From: Polytrichum commune
Lineage: Eukaryota; Streptophyta; Polytrichopsida; Polytrichales; Polytrichaceae
Length of the DNA stretch: 60,000 nt
Reading direction: 5' to 3'
NCBI GenBank assembly: GCA_950295325.1
Contig: OX485803.1
Coordinates: 1,118,001-1,178,000 of the forward strand
The position numbers and the translations under genes are program-made. The notes under the pieces are model-generated. The model was given only the letters and a program-made list of their open reading frames with translations, was not told where the DNA came from and did no database searches. Shown here in pieces: positions 36,645 to 48,593 of the stretch (positions are counted from its first letter, which is position 1; each line of letters opens with the position of its first letter).

Positions 36645-36941
36645 CACTAAATATGATGTTTAGTGTTAGATACACTAAATACGAACACTACACTAAATAT
36701 CACTAACCCTATGAAAGTAAGTAACATTAAATGTAAACTCAAACACTAAATATCATCTATGGTAATATGTGAAAATTACATGCACGAATGTAGTGTTTAG
36801 TAGGAAAGAGGTGGCAACAAGGAAGGCGGTGACGGCGCATTTATGTCTAACACTAATTATCAAAGAATCGAAAATTAGTGTTGAGCATAGTAGGATGGTG
36901 AAACACTAAATCTAATCAAACACTAAATATCATATTTAGTG
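36645..36941. mobile_element. MITE with palindromic termini (CACTAAAT family), 297 bp
   Basis: Both ends are CACTAAATAT...TTTAGTG palindromes. TA flanks both sides (36643-36644 and 36942-36943). The interior holds extra CACTAAAT words (about 36673, 36692, 36738, 36902), so the end unit is iterated. Non-coding. Confidence 0.7.
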
Positions 36942-37549
36942 TAGTTACAGATGAACTGGTTGATTTGAGAAAAACCGGTTCAAATTCAAACACTTGAGGA
37001 AACGTGCCTATGCATTGAGAACATTTTACAGAATATTCCCTCATTAAACAAAAGAAACCCTAAAGATGTCAACATGTACACAAGAGGATCTTGACCGATC
37101 AAGTTATGCCCAAAAATCTTTCCAGGCACTGCATGGAACCCAACAAGAGTCCTTTGGGACAGTCAAAGTTGGGGGGGTTTGACTGCTTACACAGGCAGCA
37201 GTTGAGCAGTTTAATTTGTTAAGACTAGTGGCCGTCATAAAGGACGCCGGGGGTGGTCCTGGGGGAAACGTGCTCATTCCGAGCCTTTGTCCTGAGGTGG
37301 GTGTCTTGTTGTGCACGGCTGGATGCATTGTCTCTTTGTGTTGGGCCCAATGAGCTCGGCTTTAATGTTCCGTTGTCTTTGCTTTCTTTTGTATTTTCTG
37401 TTTTTTTTTTGGCACAAATCGAAACAGAATCCATTGCAGGAGGAAAAAGAGTACAACCACCTTGGGATAAAACGGAAAACCAACGGGGACATCATGAAAT
37501 GATGCCCATTCGGGGCCTAAACCCTAAACCCTACTACAAGTAACAATAA
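36942..37549. other. Gene-free spacer
   Basis: Nothing supported. Short ORFs on both strands at 37250-37540 are mutual shadows. Confidence 0.4.
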
Positions 37550-38118
37550 AGGCTGCTTCACACTATGGTCGTCCAAGTCGAGAGGCCGTGGGATTGAGTG
37601 GTCAAACTTTGTTGAGAGCCCAAAGCAATGGGCTGAAAATACATAGCCAATAAAATATAGTAAGTGAAGCCTTCGGCCGGGCATAGTGTGAAGCCTCCAA
37701 AGGCCAAGCCCAAAGTCCAAACCTTAGGCCATGAACTCCCACGGCCTCTCGACTTGAACGGCCATAGTGTGAAGCCTTCAAAGGCCAATCCCAAAGTCCA
37801 AACCCAAAGGAGCATCCCACTTTATTCTTTGCCCAAAATAATCCCTCCAATCTAACGGCCAAGATTTTGTCAATGATTGATTTTTTAATGAAAAAAACCG
37901 ACGGCCTCTCGACAATAGTTTGGGTTTCCATTCCCATACGACCCAAACTTCCTTCGAGAGTCCGTCGCCTCCTTCAAAAAGTAATGATTTTAAATTGCGA
38001 TGGCCTTTGGACTTTGGCCATAGTGTGAAGGGTCGAGAGGCCGAACTTTTGATTTCTTGTAATTTGATTGTTGGAAATCAATGGCCTCTCGACCTTCGGC
38101 CAGAGTGCGAAGCGCCCC
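37550..38118. mobile_element. Harbinger/Tourist-like MITE, long form, copy 2 (569 bp)
   Basis: Same element as 3337-3894. The left end is AGGCTGCTTCACACTATGGT; the right end reversed is GGGGCGCTTCGCACTCTGGC. TAA duplication at 37547-37549 and 38119-38121. Three internal repeats of a CATAGTGTGAAG motif are each next to an AGGCC word. It lies right beside a LINE 3' end. Confidence 0.8.
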
Positions 38119-39480
38119 TAAGACCTTTAACACACCACACCAAATCAAATTTATTAAGAACGTCTTGATACGTCACATCCAATGCTTTTCCCAAAGTTGC
38201 AACAAGGGTCCGTTGCCATTGAAGTCTATCATAATCAAGCAAGGAATCCCACATAACTTGTTGGGTTTTTTCCATAGGCCACCGCAGAGCATTAAAAACC
38301 AAATCCTTCTGTTTACGCCAAATAATCCATGAAAGGCCATGTCTCAAGCAAAAACCAAATACAACTGAAAGGTGTTAATGAGTTGTTGAGAGGTTGATCA
38401 AGAGGCATTGCATCATTGAATTTCATTTTATTTTGAGCCCACTATTACCTCTTTTGACAAAGAGTTGCCAAATGATGTTAACCACATAGCACTGCACTTG
38501 AAGAGCCAACATGCAACTAGAGTATTTGTGCTTCACTGACTCCACAAATTGCAAACCATCATGAGGGCAACTCATGTCAATCTCCATCAAGATTTGCCCA
38601 TGTCATTCATTAACCGCTACCACCTTGTGAATAATTGACCAAAGGAAAGCTGTCCATTTTTGTGCCTTATGCTTGTGCCAAGTGATATTCCACCTCGATA
38701 GAAGGGGGAAGTTCATTTTTCCATTTGTCAATAATTGACTTCTTAAGAACCTCTTGTGTAATAATCCATTTCCTACGAAGTTTGGTTGTACATGCCATAA
38801 AAAGATTAACTACATGCCACCACCAATATGTCGGCTCAAAGAAAAGTGGATCCATTTTCCCTAAAAACACGTGAATTGGGTATGGGCATTCCTCGTGCCC
38901 GTCCATCCACCCTAACACTAGACATCCAAATTGAGAACGTTGTGGGTAAAGGCCTTTTCCTTGCATTCGGATTCACCTTCAGAAGAGTAAAGTATTGTGA
39001 CCCAACACTATATAGGGAAGGTACCCATTAATTTTGCATAATATGCATTGGGCTGAATCTAAAATCCCTAAAGTAACCACCACTAGCCACCCATTTTGGT
39101 AATCCATCCTCTAGATTTTTGCACAAGCCAACCCACTCAAGTGATGTGGGTTTAGCACCATGGTGGCTCACTTATGGAAATATTTGTAGAACTTCAATAA
39201 CTTGACCCATAATCATAATAGACCTCGGAAAGGGAGTATATGATTCGAGCTTCCTCCCTTTAAAAAAAATCATTCCTACTGAGATCCCAAATATCACGGA
39301 AGTATCTCGAGCCATTTCAATAAAGAATAAAATCCATATCCATTGTGATACCAAAATATAAACCTTGGTACCCCATCTTCCACGAAATGTTAAGTTGCAA
39401 AATGTCCTCTGAAATTGAAGGAACCGTTTGCACCATCACCTTCCACAACTGAGTAGCGTGATGCTAGACTTTGGACCCGC
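38119..39480 (-). mobile_element. LINE 3' portion, decayed
   Basis: Minus-strand translation gives LINE ORF2 tail features: RHGLSWIIWRKQKDLVFNAL, WDSLLDYDRLQWQRTL and, further upstream, EWVGLCKNLEDG and TTKLRRKWIITQEVL. Multiple stops. The MITE at 37550-38118 abuts its 3' side. It could be the missing tail of the LINE at 42059-46514, separated by about 2.5 kb. Confidence 0.65.
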
Positions 39481-39669
39481 CTTTGATTGAAAAATTTGGA
39501 AAAAAAAACAACAACCAAAAAGATGATAGACCCCAAGTACCATGGCAAGAAGGTATGTAATGCGGTACCTCAACATAACTTTGCAGATTTAATTGGCCAT
39601 GATCAATGCTTGAATGGCCAATTCACTCATGAATGTTGTCATAGCATCCTCCAATGAAGTAAGACCAAG

Positions 39670-40165
39670 TCCTTCAACTTTTGATGGTCCAACTTCCATG
39701 GTCCGATTTCATTAAAAAAATCAATTTATTAAGCTTATGGGGCCCTCACTAGGTGTAAACTGAATGTGGACCAAGAGGAACGACCATGCACCAAAAAATG
39801 AATGTGTCGAGTTTCTTAATATATGCCCAAAAAATCAAGTTTGACCATTCTCTTGTCTTTATCTTCTCTCCCCTTAAATTTTTTTTAGTAATTTTTCATT
39901 ATAACAATATTTCTCTTTCATGGGCCCCTGTTTTTTTTTTTCTATCAGAGCACCTCATTTGCCTCTCCCACTACAAAACCCATTGGATGTCAATGGAAAA
40001 TGTAGGCCTTAAAATATTTCTTTTGGGGACCTTGAACTTCATGTTCACTCCAACATTCTTTCCTTGGTGTAAACTAAAGTGGTCTCGGGACGAGTTCAAC
40101 AACCAATCATAGATTTTACATGGCCTTGGGATGCCTTCATGGTCCATGGTGTAAACAACCCCTTA
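39670..40165 (+). mobile_element. MITE with GTTTACACCATGG ends, copy 1
   Basis: Direct repeat of 41444-42058. Shared are GATGGTCCAACTTCCATGG, GACCATGCACCAAAAA and GTGTAAAC..A.TGTGGA, ending CTTCATGGTCCATGGTGTAA. The left terminus looks truncated. Confidence 0.6.
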
Positions 40166-41100
40166 GTGTCCATGGAGATTATTGGGTATAATTGGTCAAA
40201 ATCCTAGTGTTTCTAACTCCAACTAGGTACATGCTATGATCTTTCCGTATTACTTTATTACCTTGAGGTTATTTCCATAGATTCTTCTAAAATAATCATA
40301 ATTATCTTGAAGACTTGAACTTCAACTGGTCATTTAACAAACTCGATCAGTTCCTCTGTAACTAGTAGTTGGTTCTCCCCATTCATTGGCCCATCTATTG
40401 AAAAATAGGCACTAAGTTGCCTTTGCGTCCCCCGTGTCCACTAGGGCATGGGTAGAAGATGAATGGACCTTGTACATCAATGTACCACATTGATGTTCTT
40501 AAGGCATGGGGTTCTACTATGGGCACCTCTAACTCTACGGACAATTGCAATTGCTCAATCATATTGGAATTGTCTTGTTTGCTTAGAGAAGGCAAATCAC
40601 GAAGATTATTCCTCAATCGAACGATTGATACCAAAATGCAAAATTAATAAGAGATCTAAGAAAACATTCCAATTCTCGTTGAATGATCACATACGCCCTC
40701 CTAATTGTGTCACTTATTGATCATATAGAAAGACGATTATATTTTGATCACAAAGTCAAGTCTTGTCATGACACATGTCTATTGGTGTATGTTATTAACT
40801 ACAAGTCTTGCCATATACCTCTCAAATATAGGCCTCCAATTCAGAAGTGACCACAAAAAAAAGCGCACATTAACATGCTCCACAAATTCAATCAACTTGA
40901 ATGTGATAAACACCAAGTGCTCAATCCATGAACTCTAAAAGTTTGAAATGTGAATTAAAGGGGATGGTGGTCAATTCTAGAATTTTAGAATAAAGACATT
41001 GTGCTTTTCCGATGTATTGCTCAAATGGAAATTGTAGGTTATTTACTTCCAATATTATAAGTATCTTTTATTCTCGACCTGTCCACGTGTCTTGTAGGCA
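40166..41100. other. Spacer upstream of the tRNA
   Basis: No gene. About 40300-40390 resembles 50970-51060 (shared CTTCAAC.GGT.ATTT and TGTAACTAG...GGTTCTCCCC), an old dispersed repeat of unknown type. Confidence 0.45.
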
Positions 41101-41181
41101 GTTGATATGGCCGAGTTGGTCTAAGGCGCCAGATTAAGGTTCTGGTCTGAAAGGGCGTGGGTTCGAATCCCACTGTCAACA
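41101..41181 (+). tRNA. tRNA-Leu (anticodon AAG)
   Basis: Cloverleaf seen directly. The acceptor strand GTTGATA pairs with TGTCAAC (one T-G pair), with discriminator A. Box A is TGGCCGAGTTGGTCTAAGG. The anticodon arm is CCAGA-TTAAGGT-TCTGG with AAG at 34-36. A long variable arm, as in Leu tRNAs. The T arm is GTGGGTTCGAATCCCAC (box B). No intron, no CCA encoded. A run of six T follows 32 bases on. The class II form and anticodon make the identity secure. It looks functional, as every stem is intact. Confidence 0.96.
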
Positions 41182-41213
41182 GTTCATCCGTCATAGGATC
41201 GAAGTGCCCAACC

Positions 41214-41219
41214 TTTTTT
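41214..41219 (+). terminator. RNA polymerase III T-run
   Basis: TTTTTT is the first T-run of four or more after the tRNA-Leu, fitting Pol III termination. Confidence 0.8.
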
Positions 41220-41443
41220 GCTTTCTCTAGATTCAGTGTGAATCTTAGAATTACACTAATATTTTGTATTTAATGTCACCAGTTCTATTTGTCTTGCTCA
41301 ATACTAGTTGTAATACCGCTCATTGATGTAAACCTAACATTGTTTGTCATACTTTGTAAATAAATTTGAACACCTATTGTTGCAAAGGTTGCCACATCCC
41401 TGTGGACCCATCATCCTAGGCAACTTCATCCCTTGAATCTCAA

Positions 41444-42058
41444 GGCTTGGTTTACACCATGGACCATGAAGCCGGATCATGAAGTTGGACCATGGAAGAT
41501 GGCCTTTTTTCACGGTCCAGCTTGATGGTCCAACTTCCATGGTCCTATTTCTTAAACAAACAACTTACAAAGTCTTTGGGTCTCTCATTGGGTGTGAACC
41601 GAATGTGGATCAAGAGGCATGACCATGCACCAAAAATTGAATGTGCTCAATTTTTGAATATATGCCCCAAAATGGCAATTTTGGAAAGAAAAGAAAAAGA
41701 AAAAACCCTCAAGTTTGACCATTCTCTTGTCTCCTCTTGTCTTCATCTTCTCTCCTGCCCCCTCCCCCCAATTTTTTTTTCTTTAAAATTTTATTATAAC
41801 AACATTTCTTTGCCATGGGCCCCTGCCTTTTCTATTATAGCACCTCTTTATCCTCTCCCACCGTAAAACCCATTGGCCCATGTCAATGGATAATGTAGGC
41901 CTTAAAATATGTCTTTTGGGGACCTTGAACTCCATGGTCACTTTGACCTTTTTTCTTGGTGTAAACCAAAGTGGTCCAATCACAAGACGAGTTCAACAAC
42001 CAATCACAAGTTTCACATGGCCTTGGGATGACTTCATGGTCCATGGTGTAAACAACCC
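41444..42058 (+). mobile_element. MITE with GTTTACACCATGG ends, copy 2 (about 615 bp)
   Basis: The left end GGTTTACACCATGGACCATG is the inverse of the right end (reversed: TTGTTTACACCATGGACCAT). The interior matches 39670-40165. It cuts the minus-strand LINE, whose connection region stops at its right border. Confidence 0.7.
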
Positions 42059-43226
42059 TAGTGTTCACCATAAATTGATCAATGTTATGCAACTCTAATT
42101 GTAAACTGCAAGGCATGCCAAGTAGTTTCGAGGGATCTTCATTTGCGGCCCATTTCCATTGATATTTCTCCACCCAACCAAGTGGAATTCTTTAGCCTCA
42201 CCAGTATGTTGCACTTCTATGCCAGTTAATCTCTAGACTAAATTTATGCATAATCCCAACAAGATTATCCACGTTTGATTCTTCCTTTCTCATACTAAAT
42301 GAAGTGTCACTAGCATATTGACTAATAATCTATTGGGAATTGCATTGAGGAAGAGCAATACCCTTGAGATGACCAATTCTTAGTGCATTTAAAACTTCAA
42401 CACTAAGAGCCTCCACACTACTAATGAACAAATAAGGAGCTAAAGGGCAACCCTTATGGACTCCCCTATGGAGATCGAAACGTTAAGTCACTTGATTATT
42501 AATGTTAATAAAGACAACCATGTCTTGGAACAACATTCTAATTGTATTGATAAAGGTATTTAGCATTCCTAACTTCTCCATAACTTGAAACATAGATATC
42601 CAATCAATTCTATCATAAGCTTTGCTAAAGCCTAGTTTTAGGAAGATTGAAGTTTGGTGCAACTCCTTAGCCCATTGAATTGATTTTTGCATGTTGTCCA
42701 TGATAAATTTAAGAGGAAGAAAAACAATTTGGTCATTGTCGTTTACCTCCATTAACAATGGGTGAAGGCGCACTTTGAAGCTTTGGCAAAGAACTAGAAG
42801 GCATGGTTGTGTAGAACTGTAGGTTGCCAATTTATCAATCTCAATTGGTCCCCATCTCTAAACAATAGTGTGATAAGCCCATGCGTGACTCCTCTTGGAA
42901 ACCTACTGTGCGCATAAGATATATTCACCATGCTAGTGAAATTCGCATTCATAAAACTCCAATAAGCTTTAAAGAAATCGGCCGTAAGTCCATTTGGCCT
43001 TGGGCTCTTTCCTTTTGCAAGTGCATGAATTGTATTGGTGAGTTCCTCTTTCATGATTGGGGCCTCCCACACCGTTTGAGCCATAAGTGAAATTACACTT
43101 GAGACATATCTCAGTAATTCCACACAACATTCCCTTCGTTGCTCATCTCGTGTTGACTTAGTGTACAATTTAGAGTACAAAAAGTTACACACTCTAGCAA
43201 GATCCGCACTCAAGGAGACAACTGTA

Positions 43227-43249
43227 TCATCATCATCATCATCATCATA
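43227..43249. repeat. CAT trinucleotide repeat
   Basis: About seven CAT units, read as poly-Asp on the LINE strand. Confidence 0.85.
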
Positions 43250-45400
43250 CACCTTAGTGATAAGACCTCTTGTTGGACACTCCTTGACTGAGGAAAATAA
43301 ATACTTATTCATCCTATTTGTGGATTTCATCCATTTGGTTCTAGACCTGATCCTATGTCCATCTTCTTTCCTATCCGTAAGAGTTTGTAGTTGAGCTCAA
43401 AGATCTTTAATAGTAGATTGATTAGCTTCATTTTGTGGGTTGGAATGATGCCAAACTTGCCAAAATACAAGAGATTTTCTAAGTCTAGCCTTTTTCAACC
43501 TAGCCTTGGCAACTTTAGCAAAATAAAGTTGTTTATAATACCTTACCACTTTCCTAACTTTAGTGAAGGAAGGCATTGGGGGGCGGAGAGAGACACTTTT
43601 CATAATGCCTTAATCAAGTCCTTGGTGTCTTAGAGAATTCCAACATTGATTTTCTTAGAGGAACCTATGGGAGGGCTTGTGCTAAGATTAAGAAGAAGAG
43701 AAATTGAGCGATGATTGAAAAAGTTTGAATCACCAAGGATCTTATAGTGCATACTATGAGAAGATTGGTTTTGCACCGAGCTAGAGAAAGTATAAAACCT
43801 ATCCAACCTCACCTTAGATTGTCCTAGGAATAAACAGGTCCATCGCATGTACTAAAATAATTATCAATATAATATTTGTTTTCAATGTTAGCCCATGCCA
43901 ACTCTTCCTTTAGTCCCATAAGGTGGCTATATGACAAAGTGGACCTATCCAACGGACTCTCAACCATGTTAAAATAACCAATCATTATCCATTTAAAATT
44001 TGTTGGAAGAAATTGGAAGACTTCGTTCCACATGACACACCTGTTCCCAACCATATTTAACGTATAAACATCAAGAATCCCAAGATGACCACCTTCTAGC
44101 CCTTTGAATCTAATTCCTTGAACTTTGTTTCCGACAAGAGATCCTTGATCAAGAATTAAAGGTTGCAATCTAGGATGGAGACACATGGCAATGCCTCCTC
44201 ACCCGGCCCCTAGTCTCCCATCTTCAACCTCATTGCTAGGGCTAGCTTCTAGAGACCAAGAGTTGTCCCTTCTCCAAAGCACCTGAATGTTCTAACCACA
44301 TTATCACCTTCAAGTTTATGTTCTTGCAAACAAAGGACACCAACCTTTGGGGAGAGACTACTAAGGTAAACTCTAATAACCCTTACTTTTTGGTCATTGT
44401 TAATGCCCCGTACATTAATGAATAACATTGCTTCAACTAATTGGATGCAGCATGTTTGGGGAAAGGAGTGTCATCGCATTGTCATCCGCGGCGCCAGGGA
44501 ATGTCATGGATGTTAGTATTGACCTGTCATCCAAGACATTAACAAAGACCTCCAACTCATCCTCCTCCGCCATACCAATGTGTCTAAGTATAGAAGGTGA
44601 CTGACCTTCCATCACCAATGGTGGACAACCTTCACACACGCAAGGATTTGAAAAGGTGAGAATGGAGGACAAGTGATTTACCCCGCATTCAAGCATATTA
44701 GCAAGGATAGCAATGACATCAACCCACTTGACTTATGAATTAAATCTATGTTTTGAGTCTTGGGTACGCAATCCACAATTACGTCATCCTCTTCATTATC
44801 TGTTCGATACGTGTGGTGTAGACTAGAGGGGGAGTGGGTTTCACCTTGCAAAAGGAATAATTGCCAAGAGAGAGAGAGAGACTCAATGTTAGGTTCGGAA
44901 TCCGAAACAACTTTCTCCTTGGTGGCTCACCTCTTTGTCCCTGAAAATTCCTTTGGGGACCACTTCATAACTGTAGGCCATGTTTCCTTGTGTCTTCCAT
45001 GTATATATGGGTCCTGTCATCGCACCCAAGGCCACATTATGTCTTACTTGCCAAAGTGTGGGAATTGCTAAGCAAGGTCTCCTCTATATATAATTCCAAG
45101 CTCAGCCTCCAAGGTATTTTCGTGTGAGTTTCTAGGTTGCGGCAATGTGTTTGTCCATGTGGGATTGAGCTCCCGAATCTCCACCTTTGAGCTGTGATGC
45201 ACGTGCTTGAGGGAATAATGTACCATCGTCTTTTTGGGGAGTCACCTTCACCCTAGCCTTGTTCTTTCACTTCCCATGTGTGATGAATGTACATCCATCC
45301 ACATCCGGGGAATTAGCCGGCCTAGGTTCCAAGGTCCAATCTCCATAATTCTCCAAAATTTGATCTACCACTTTGGCTATCTTATCCAAGGTAGGGTTTG

Positions 45401-45482
45401 GGTGAATCAACCCATACACTCGTTCCTTGTTGGATGCCTAAACCCTTGCTTCCAAGGAACCAATGTACGGGTTGGTTCACCC
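45401..45482. repeat. Small foldback element, copy 2
   Basis: The left arm GGTGAATCAACCCATACACT then CGTTCCTTG faces 45453-45482 in inverse with four or so mismatches. The loop TTGGATGCCTAAACCCTTGC is the same as at 16789-16861. It lies in the ORF1 part of the minus-strand LINE. Confidence 0.7.
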
Positions 45483-46514
45483 CAGCCTCCGAGGTAGATG
45501 GGCTTGGTGATCTGGTGTTTGGAGCAACTTGTCTAGGGGATGCGTGTAATCTCCCAGTTAAGGACTCACCATGACAAGGGTTGGGGGTTAAGAATGTTTG
45601 TGACTAGCTTCTCTAAGAGTGTAGCGACCTAATCCTGAACCATGTTGAGGTCTAGTAGAGGATCTTGAACCATATCGTTTTGTCATGATTTACTTACATC
45701 CTCTAATTAGGTGCTATGTTGATAAACAAAAATAACACTTGACTGGGAGGGAATTACAATCAATAATGGCTTTGGACAAAACTTCATGCGTTAATGTGGT
45801 CAATCAACCTTTGGAACATGATCTTTCTCTACATTGACAGAGACATAGAATATTGGGTGTTTTAGCGAAGCATTGTCCGGGTCACGACCTAAAACTTCAT
45901 CGACATGAACAACTACCACATGGACTAATTGAAGATACTATAGGGGGAGCCGTTTTATTGTGATCCATGTGGGAAGTTGCAGACTAGAAGGATTGTCAAC
46001 ATCAAAAGTTGGTACCCATGAATGAAACACATACGAGCCAAAATCGTTGTGAAAGGGGTCTTGCATTAGCACATATTTGGTAGTGTCTCTTGTGTCACGC
46101 TTGAGGTAAAAAAAAATTGGCGTCATGCTTCATGGTTGAAGATAACCTTGCCATGTTTAATTTCAACATTCAAAGCTTCCAACCAAAGCTCAAAAATCCA
46201 AGCTTAGGTTTCAGCCCAATAAAGTTTGCAATTAACATATGATCAAACAAGAATTGATTCTCAACTTCAAGAACACACGAACCTAGAGATCTCAATGTGG
46301 GTCCAAGTTGCAAGAGACATCCACTTGCACAATAATAGTGGCCTTCAAGGAGGCATCTTCCAACCTCGTCTCTGAAAGGGTTGATTCTATATGTGGATTT
46401 TATGGGTGCATTTTCCGTTCCTCTGGCCTCTTCCACGTGTGTGTCGCCAATGGGATGCATCCCATTATGCTCTTGTGTTGCTAAGAAGCTTGAGTTTTTT
46501 ACCCGAATACTCAT

Positions 46515-48593
46515 GTAATCGTTGTTTTGAAATGGGTGTCTTGGCCATTTAGAGGCATTACTATATTCATGTGCTCAAAGCATGGGTCACAAGGGGGGGG
46601 GGGTGTTATAGTTGTTGATCCATCATGAACTATTAGTGCCTCCCACCCCTAATACCAACAACACTACCCATGCCCTTTGCCAACTTGGAGACAATTGCCT
46701 CGATTTGGCCGCTCCCCGCATGGTGTTGGCAAAACTAACCATTTGGCACATGATGCCTTCGATGATGTCCCTGAAATTTGTGAACATGTTTATTATTTTG
46801 CCAGCCTTAATGGGTCGCTTATTGCATGATGTATGGGAACGATCCCCCAAATATGAGCAGGTGTCAATGCCAACTTAAGTTCATGAGTTCATGCGCCCAA
46901 AGACTTCCTGAATCTAACCTAATACACATTCCCCCTTCGCCCATTACCCACCTCAAAACCTCATTGGCGTTCCTACCAATTTTGGCACCTGCGACCACAA
47001 CCATTCCCTCCTCCCTCTTCATTGGTGCATTTTTCATTGCTTAAAACTAGGGTTTGTTAGAGATTTGTATGTGTTACTCTCTATTTGACCACATCTTGCT
47101 CATAAGCAACGCCTATAATGTCTACACTATATTCAACCAGAAAGCCTCCATATTTGCTAGGGGTTAGTGAAATTCAACCAAGAATTTAGACCTGGCTATA
47201 TGAGCACAATGCACTAGAGCGTTGTAGGTTTCTTGTCTTTTCCTCTATCCAAATCAAGTGAGCTTTAATGTTTTGTAATCTTGGGGTTTACTTATAATCA
47301 ACTCCAACTCAAATCAACTCGACCAAATTCTTTAGATTCCTTTGAGAACTTTGAAATGGTGCATATCCCATCCATATATACAAATAAATCTATATATGAA
47401 TGGTTTTTGTACTTCAACTCCTCTCCCAAACTTAACCTTGTAGTTTTTGGTGCCATGTGATTGTTTGGACACATGTTGTCAACATTCACATGCATTAAGA
47501 TCACACTAAGTAGTTGTGGACTAATTATAGATGAAATCCTAGCCCATGATTGTATTAACGTGTATTTGTTTGTGGGAGTACTCTAGATTCTCCATTGAAG
47601 TATACATTTTTTTTAATAGGACTCACGTGCAAACACCATGATTTTACTATGAAAGTTCTTTAACATGATTGTAATGTGTTTCTAGAGCATAATTTTTGAA
47701 TACTTTCGAGTCTTCTATATGTCATTCAATTCACATATAGTAAGCCCAACATTGTTTAGTGTGTTGGGGGTGTTATCTTCTCTATACTTGATGGGTGTAT
47801 TAATATGTTTATCATTGACACCCAACCTTCCAACCTTTCAATTCATTGCTACCTAGCATGGAGACTCTTTCCATGGGGAACATGTTACAATCGTACCCGG
47901 GGCCTAGTGCTTATCTTATCGACTACCCAACTTTAGGTGAATAGTTATGAGCACCACTCATTGGCCACTTAAAATTTCCCTCATACTTTACTCATGGTTT
48001 TGTTCCGTGAACCTACCCAAACCCTCGGGTACCTCACTATCTCATAGTTTTCTATATACATGCATCAAAGCTTCTTTTTTTGGGGGGGTGGGGGGGGTGG
48101 GGTGGCTATTTATCTATTTTTTCTACTTCTATTTTGTCCCATCATCTTGCATCTTTTTGGTAGTTTGAACTTACATTTTTTTCCATATAAAATTAATCAC
48201 AAGTTAATTAAAAAGTGCCTTTTATGTGTTGTTTAAAATCACCGTATGTGTGATGTTTTCGAGCACCTTTTATTAATAAGGTTAGTAATAGAAGGCAACC
48301 TATTAACATAAGACATGGGTTGCGTTATGTTATTAAGTTTGTCGATAGAGGGTGGAATAAAGTAATTATAATGAATTGAGACAACAAACAATGATAGGGA
48401 TACGACATCACAAATACGCTACAAGAACATGACTAAGCACTACAAGGACATTGCTAAATGCTCTTAAGAGTTGAGATTGTGAGTGGAAAAACCTTGTGAC
48501 CCCCTACAAGTTTTGTACCCTCCAATACAATACCCTATATGTGTTTCTACCCAAAGAAAAGAAGTAACACATGACACTATAGGGTATTGTGTA
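46515..48593. other. Gene-free, perhaps LINE 5' sequence at the left
   Basis: 46515-47050 may still be LINE ORF1/5' DNA, judging by open frames on the minus strand, but no motif was found. Beyond that nothing is supported. G-rich runs near 46595 and 48085-48105 are likely slippage sites. Confidence 0.4.

Larger units (their letters stand above)
42059..46514 (-). mobile_element. Decayed LINE with ORF1-like, endonuclease and RT regions
   Basis: Minus-strand non-LTR element read right to left. An ORF1-like gag region sits at 46514-45938 (FDVDNPSSLQLPTWITIKRL). Endonuclease start near 44430 (NVRGINNDQ, LQEHKLEGDN), then PRLQPLILDQGS and WIMIGYFNM (usual GDFN changed to GYFN). RT runs from 43330, with GKSPRPNGLTADFFKAYW, then after a frameshift KLGFSKAYDRIDW and, beyond a TAA at 42483, HKGCPLAPYLF. 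The YADD box is Tyr-Ala-Ser-Asp (42317-42306), so the first catalytic Asp is lost. Stops and frameshifts show it is dead. The connection region KYQWKWA ends at the MITE border. A CAT microsatellite in the RT region encodes a run of Asp. Confidence 0.82.

Noticed and set aside
43227-43249. Regular CAT repeat considered as a repeat array of CRISPR type
   Set aside because: A simple trinucleotide microsatellite without spacers, inside a LINE in a plant genome.
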